DNA of 64,000 bases, from the NCBI RefSeq assembly GCF_024707505.1, contig NZ_CP102604.1:3410001-3474000 (forward strand), given 5' to 3'. The DNA is from Pantoea sp. SOD02. Lineage in GTDB: Bacteria > Pseudomonadota > Gammaproteobacteria > Enterobacterales > Enterobacteriaceae. Each line of letters starts with the position of its first letter. Within the stretch, counting starts at the first letter, position 1. Made by a program: the position numbers and the translations under genes. The notes under the pieces are model-generated. The model had not been told where the DNA came from. It saw only the letters and a list, made by a program, of their open reading frames with translations, and did not search any database. Shown here piece after piece: positions 63,428 through 64,000 of the stretch.

Positions 63428-63589
63428 TCAGGGTCGTTTGCGCCCGGTAAACAGGCTCACGAGGAACAGAATAATACCGACAATGAAGACAATTTTAGCT
63501 GCCCATGCTGCCGTACCCGCCAGACCGCCGAAACCTAATGCTGCAGCAATCAGAGCGATGACCAGAAAGATAATACCCCAACGAAACAT
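63428..63589 (-). CDS. ytjA: YtjA, DUF1328 small membrane protein
   Basis: 53 residues, [20 protein letters not shown] then a second helix and SLFTGRKRP. Two membrane spans with the GFGG hairpin typical of DUF1328. AGGAGAGG precedes the ATG. Same place as in E. coli, between osmY and yjjU. Confidence 0.93.
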   Translation of the reverse strand: MFRWGIIFLVIALIAAALGFGGLAGTAAWAAKIVFIVGIILFLVSLFTGRKRP

Positions 63590-63643
63590 AAGCCTCTCCT
63601 TTACCATTGTGAAAATCGAACTGCTTATTTACACCTTTGTTTT

Positions 63644-63671
63644 TATTACGAAACGGCACCAGCGGGTGCCG
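63644..63671 (-). terminator. osmY terminator
   Basis: CGGCACC (63654-63660)/GGTGCCG (63665-63671) hairpin 11 bases after the osmY stop on the minus strand, followed by TTTCGT. Confidence 0.65.
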
Positions 63672-63682
63672 AGTCGCTCGCG

Positions 63683-64000
63683 TTAAGATTTCACCTTCAG
63701 GTCATTCTTCACGCTTTTCACGCCTTCAATGGCTTTGGCGATTTTCTCAGCACGATCGGACTGTGCCTGGTTCGCCACTTCCCCTGATAACTGCACCACG
63801 CCGTCGGTGGTTTCCACCTTAACGTTGCGTGATGGCACGATGTCATCTGCTAACAGCTTAGCTTTAATTTCGCTGGTGGTTGCGGTATCGCCCGCATAAC
63901 CTTTCAGAGAAGCATTTTTGCTGTCTTTAACGTGTAGTTTGTCGCTGACGGATTTCACACCTTCGACTTTCTGCACCAGCGCGACGGCTTTTTCAGCCTG
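63683..64000 (-). CDS. osmY: Periplasmic osmotically induced protein OsmY (partial, N-terminus beyond window)
   Basis: C-terminal ~105 residues with most of the second BON domain: [49 protein letters not shown] and [14 protein letters not shown] match OsmY almost residue for residue. OsmY is an RpoS-dependent periplasmic chaperone. The signal peptide and first BON domain lie beyond the right edge. Confidence 0.95.
   Translation of the reverse strand, partial: QAEKAVALVQKVEGVKSVSDKLHVKDSKNASLKGYAGDTATTSEIKAKLLADDIVPSRNVKVETTDGVVQLSGEVANQAQSDRAEKIAKAIEGVKSVKNDLKVKS

Overview
The window reads as chromosomal DNA of a plant- or soil-associated enterobacterium, most likely Erwiniaceae (Pantoea/Erwinia). 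Protein content is close to Escherichia coli homologues (TreF, QorB/YtfH, YqjH/YqjI, YghX, DeoCABD, YjjU/YjjV, YtjA, OsmY), while accessory genes (CioAB-type oxidase, SiaABCD-like module, a TtuC remnant, many LysR/HxlR regulators) are more typical of environmental gamma-proteobacteria. No prophage, insertion sequence, integrase or CRISPR array was seen. Genus assignment is inference.

Layout. 1-4.9 kb: haem uptake operon hmuRSTU under a Fur box. 5-8.3 kb: selenoprotein-W-like protein, yqjI/yqjH ferric-siderophore reductase pair (second Fur box), a Rob-like regulator. 8.5-11.1 kb: cyanide-insensitive-type quinol oxidase cioA-cioB plus a tiny DUF2474 subunit missed by length cut-offs. 11.7-16.8 kb: yghX hydrolase, ytfH/qorB redox pair, cytoplasmic trehalase treF (apparently starting at AUU), an alpha/beta hydrolase. 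17-22.6 kb: MFS exporter, LysR/amidohydrolase pair, diguanylate cyclase. 22.9-26.9 kb: EvgS/BvgS-type hybrid kinase with its response regulator. 27-31 kb: mannonate dehydratase, SnoaL-like/MarR pair, orphan FabF-like synthase with an HxlR regulator. 31.1-38 kb: a seven-gene operon (flavin monooxygenase, two AhpD/CMD proteins, complete polar amino-acid ABC importer) with a LysR gene upstream. 38-38.6 kb: debris of an amidase and a tartrate dehydrogenase. 38.7-49.4 kb: MFS exporter, YciG-like KGG protein, autotransporter, GST plus a three-domain flavin/iron-sulfur oxidoreductase, alcohol dehydrogenase/LysR pair, AT-rich outer-membrane barrel. 49.9 kb: tRNA-Phe. 50.1-54.8 kb: PAS-PAS chemoreceptor followed by a SiaABCD-like phosphatase/kinase/SiaC/diguanylate cyclase operon. 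54.8-56.7 kb: PBP2-family protein. 56.9-61.3 kb: deoCABD with a deoP2-like control region. 61.4-64 kb: yjjV, yjjU, ytjA, and the 3' part of osmY.

Two features run through the whole window. First, at least 22 copies of a small perfect hairpin repeat (arms GGTCGCCAT/ATGGCGACC with a GTAG foot) sit between genes, often as inverted pairs; several variants carry compensatory changes in both arms, and the GTAG foot matches REP elements mobilised by RAYT transposases. Second, about 350 bp at 51.5-51.9 kb forms a string of hairpins bounded by this repeat and is the best candidate for an undescribed structured element. The other notable candidates are the SiaABCD variant built on a soluble CBS-PP2C phosphatase, the AUU start of treF and the FMO/CMD/AhpD/ABC operon. 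All similarity statements come from recalled family knowledge; no search was run.
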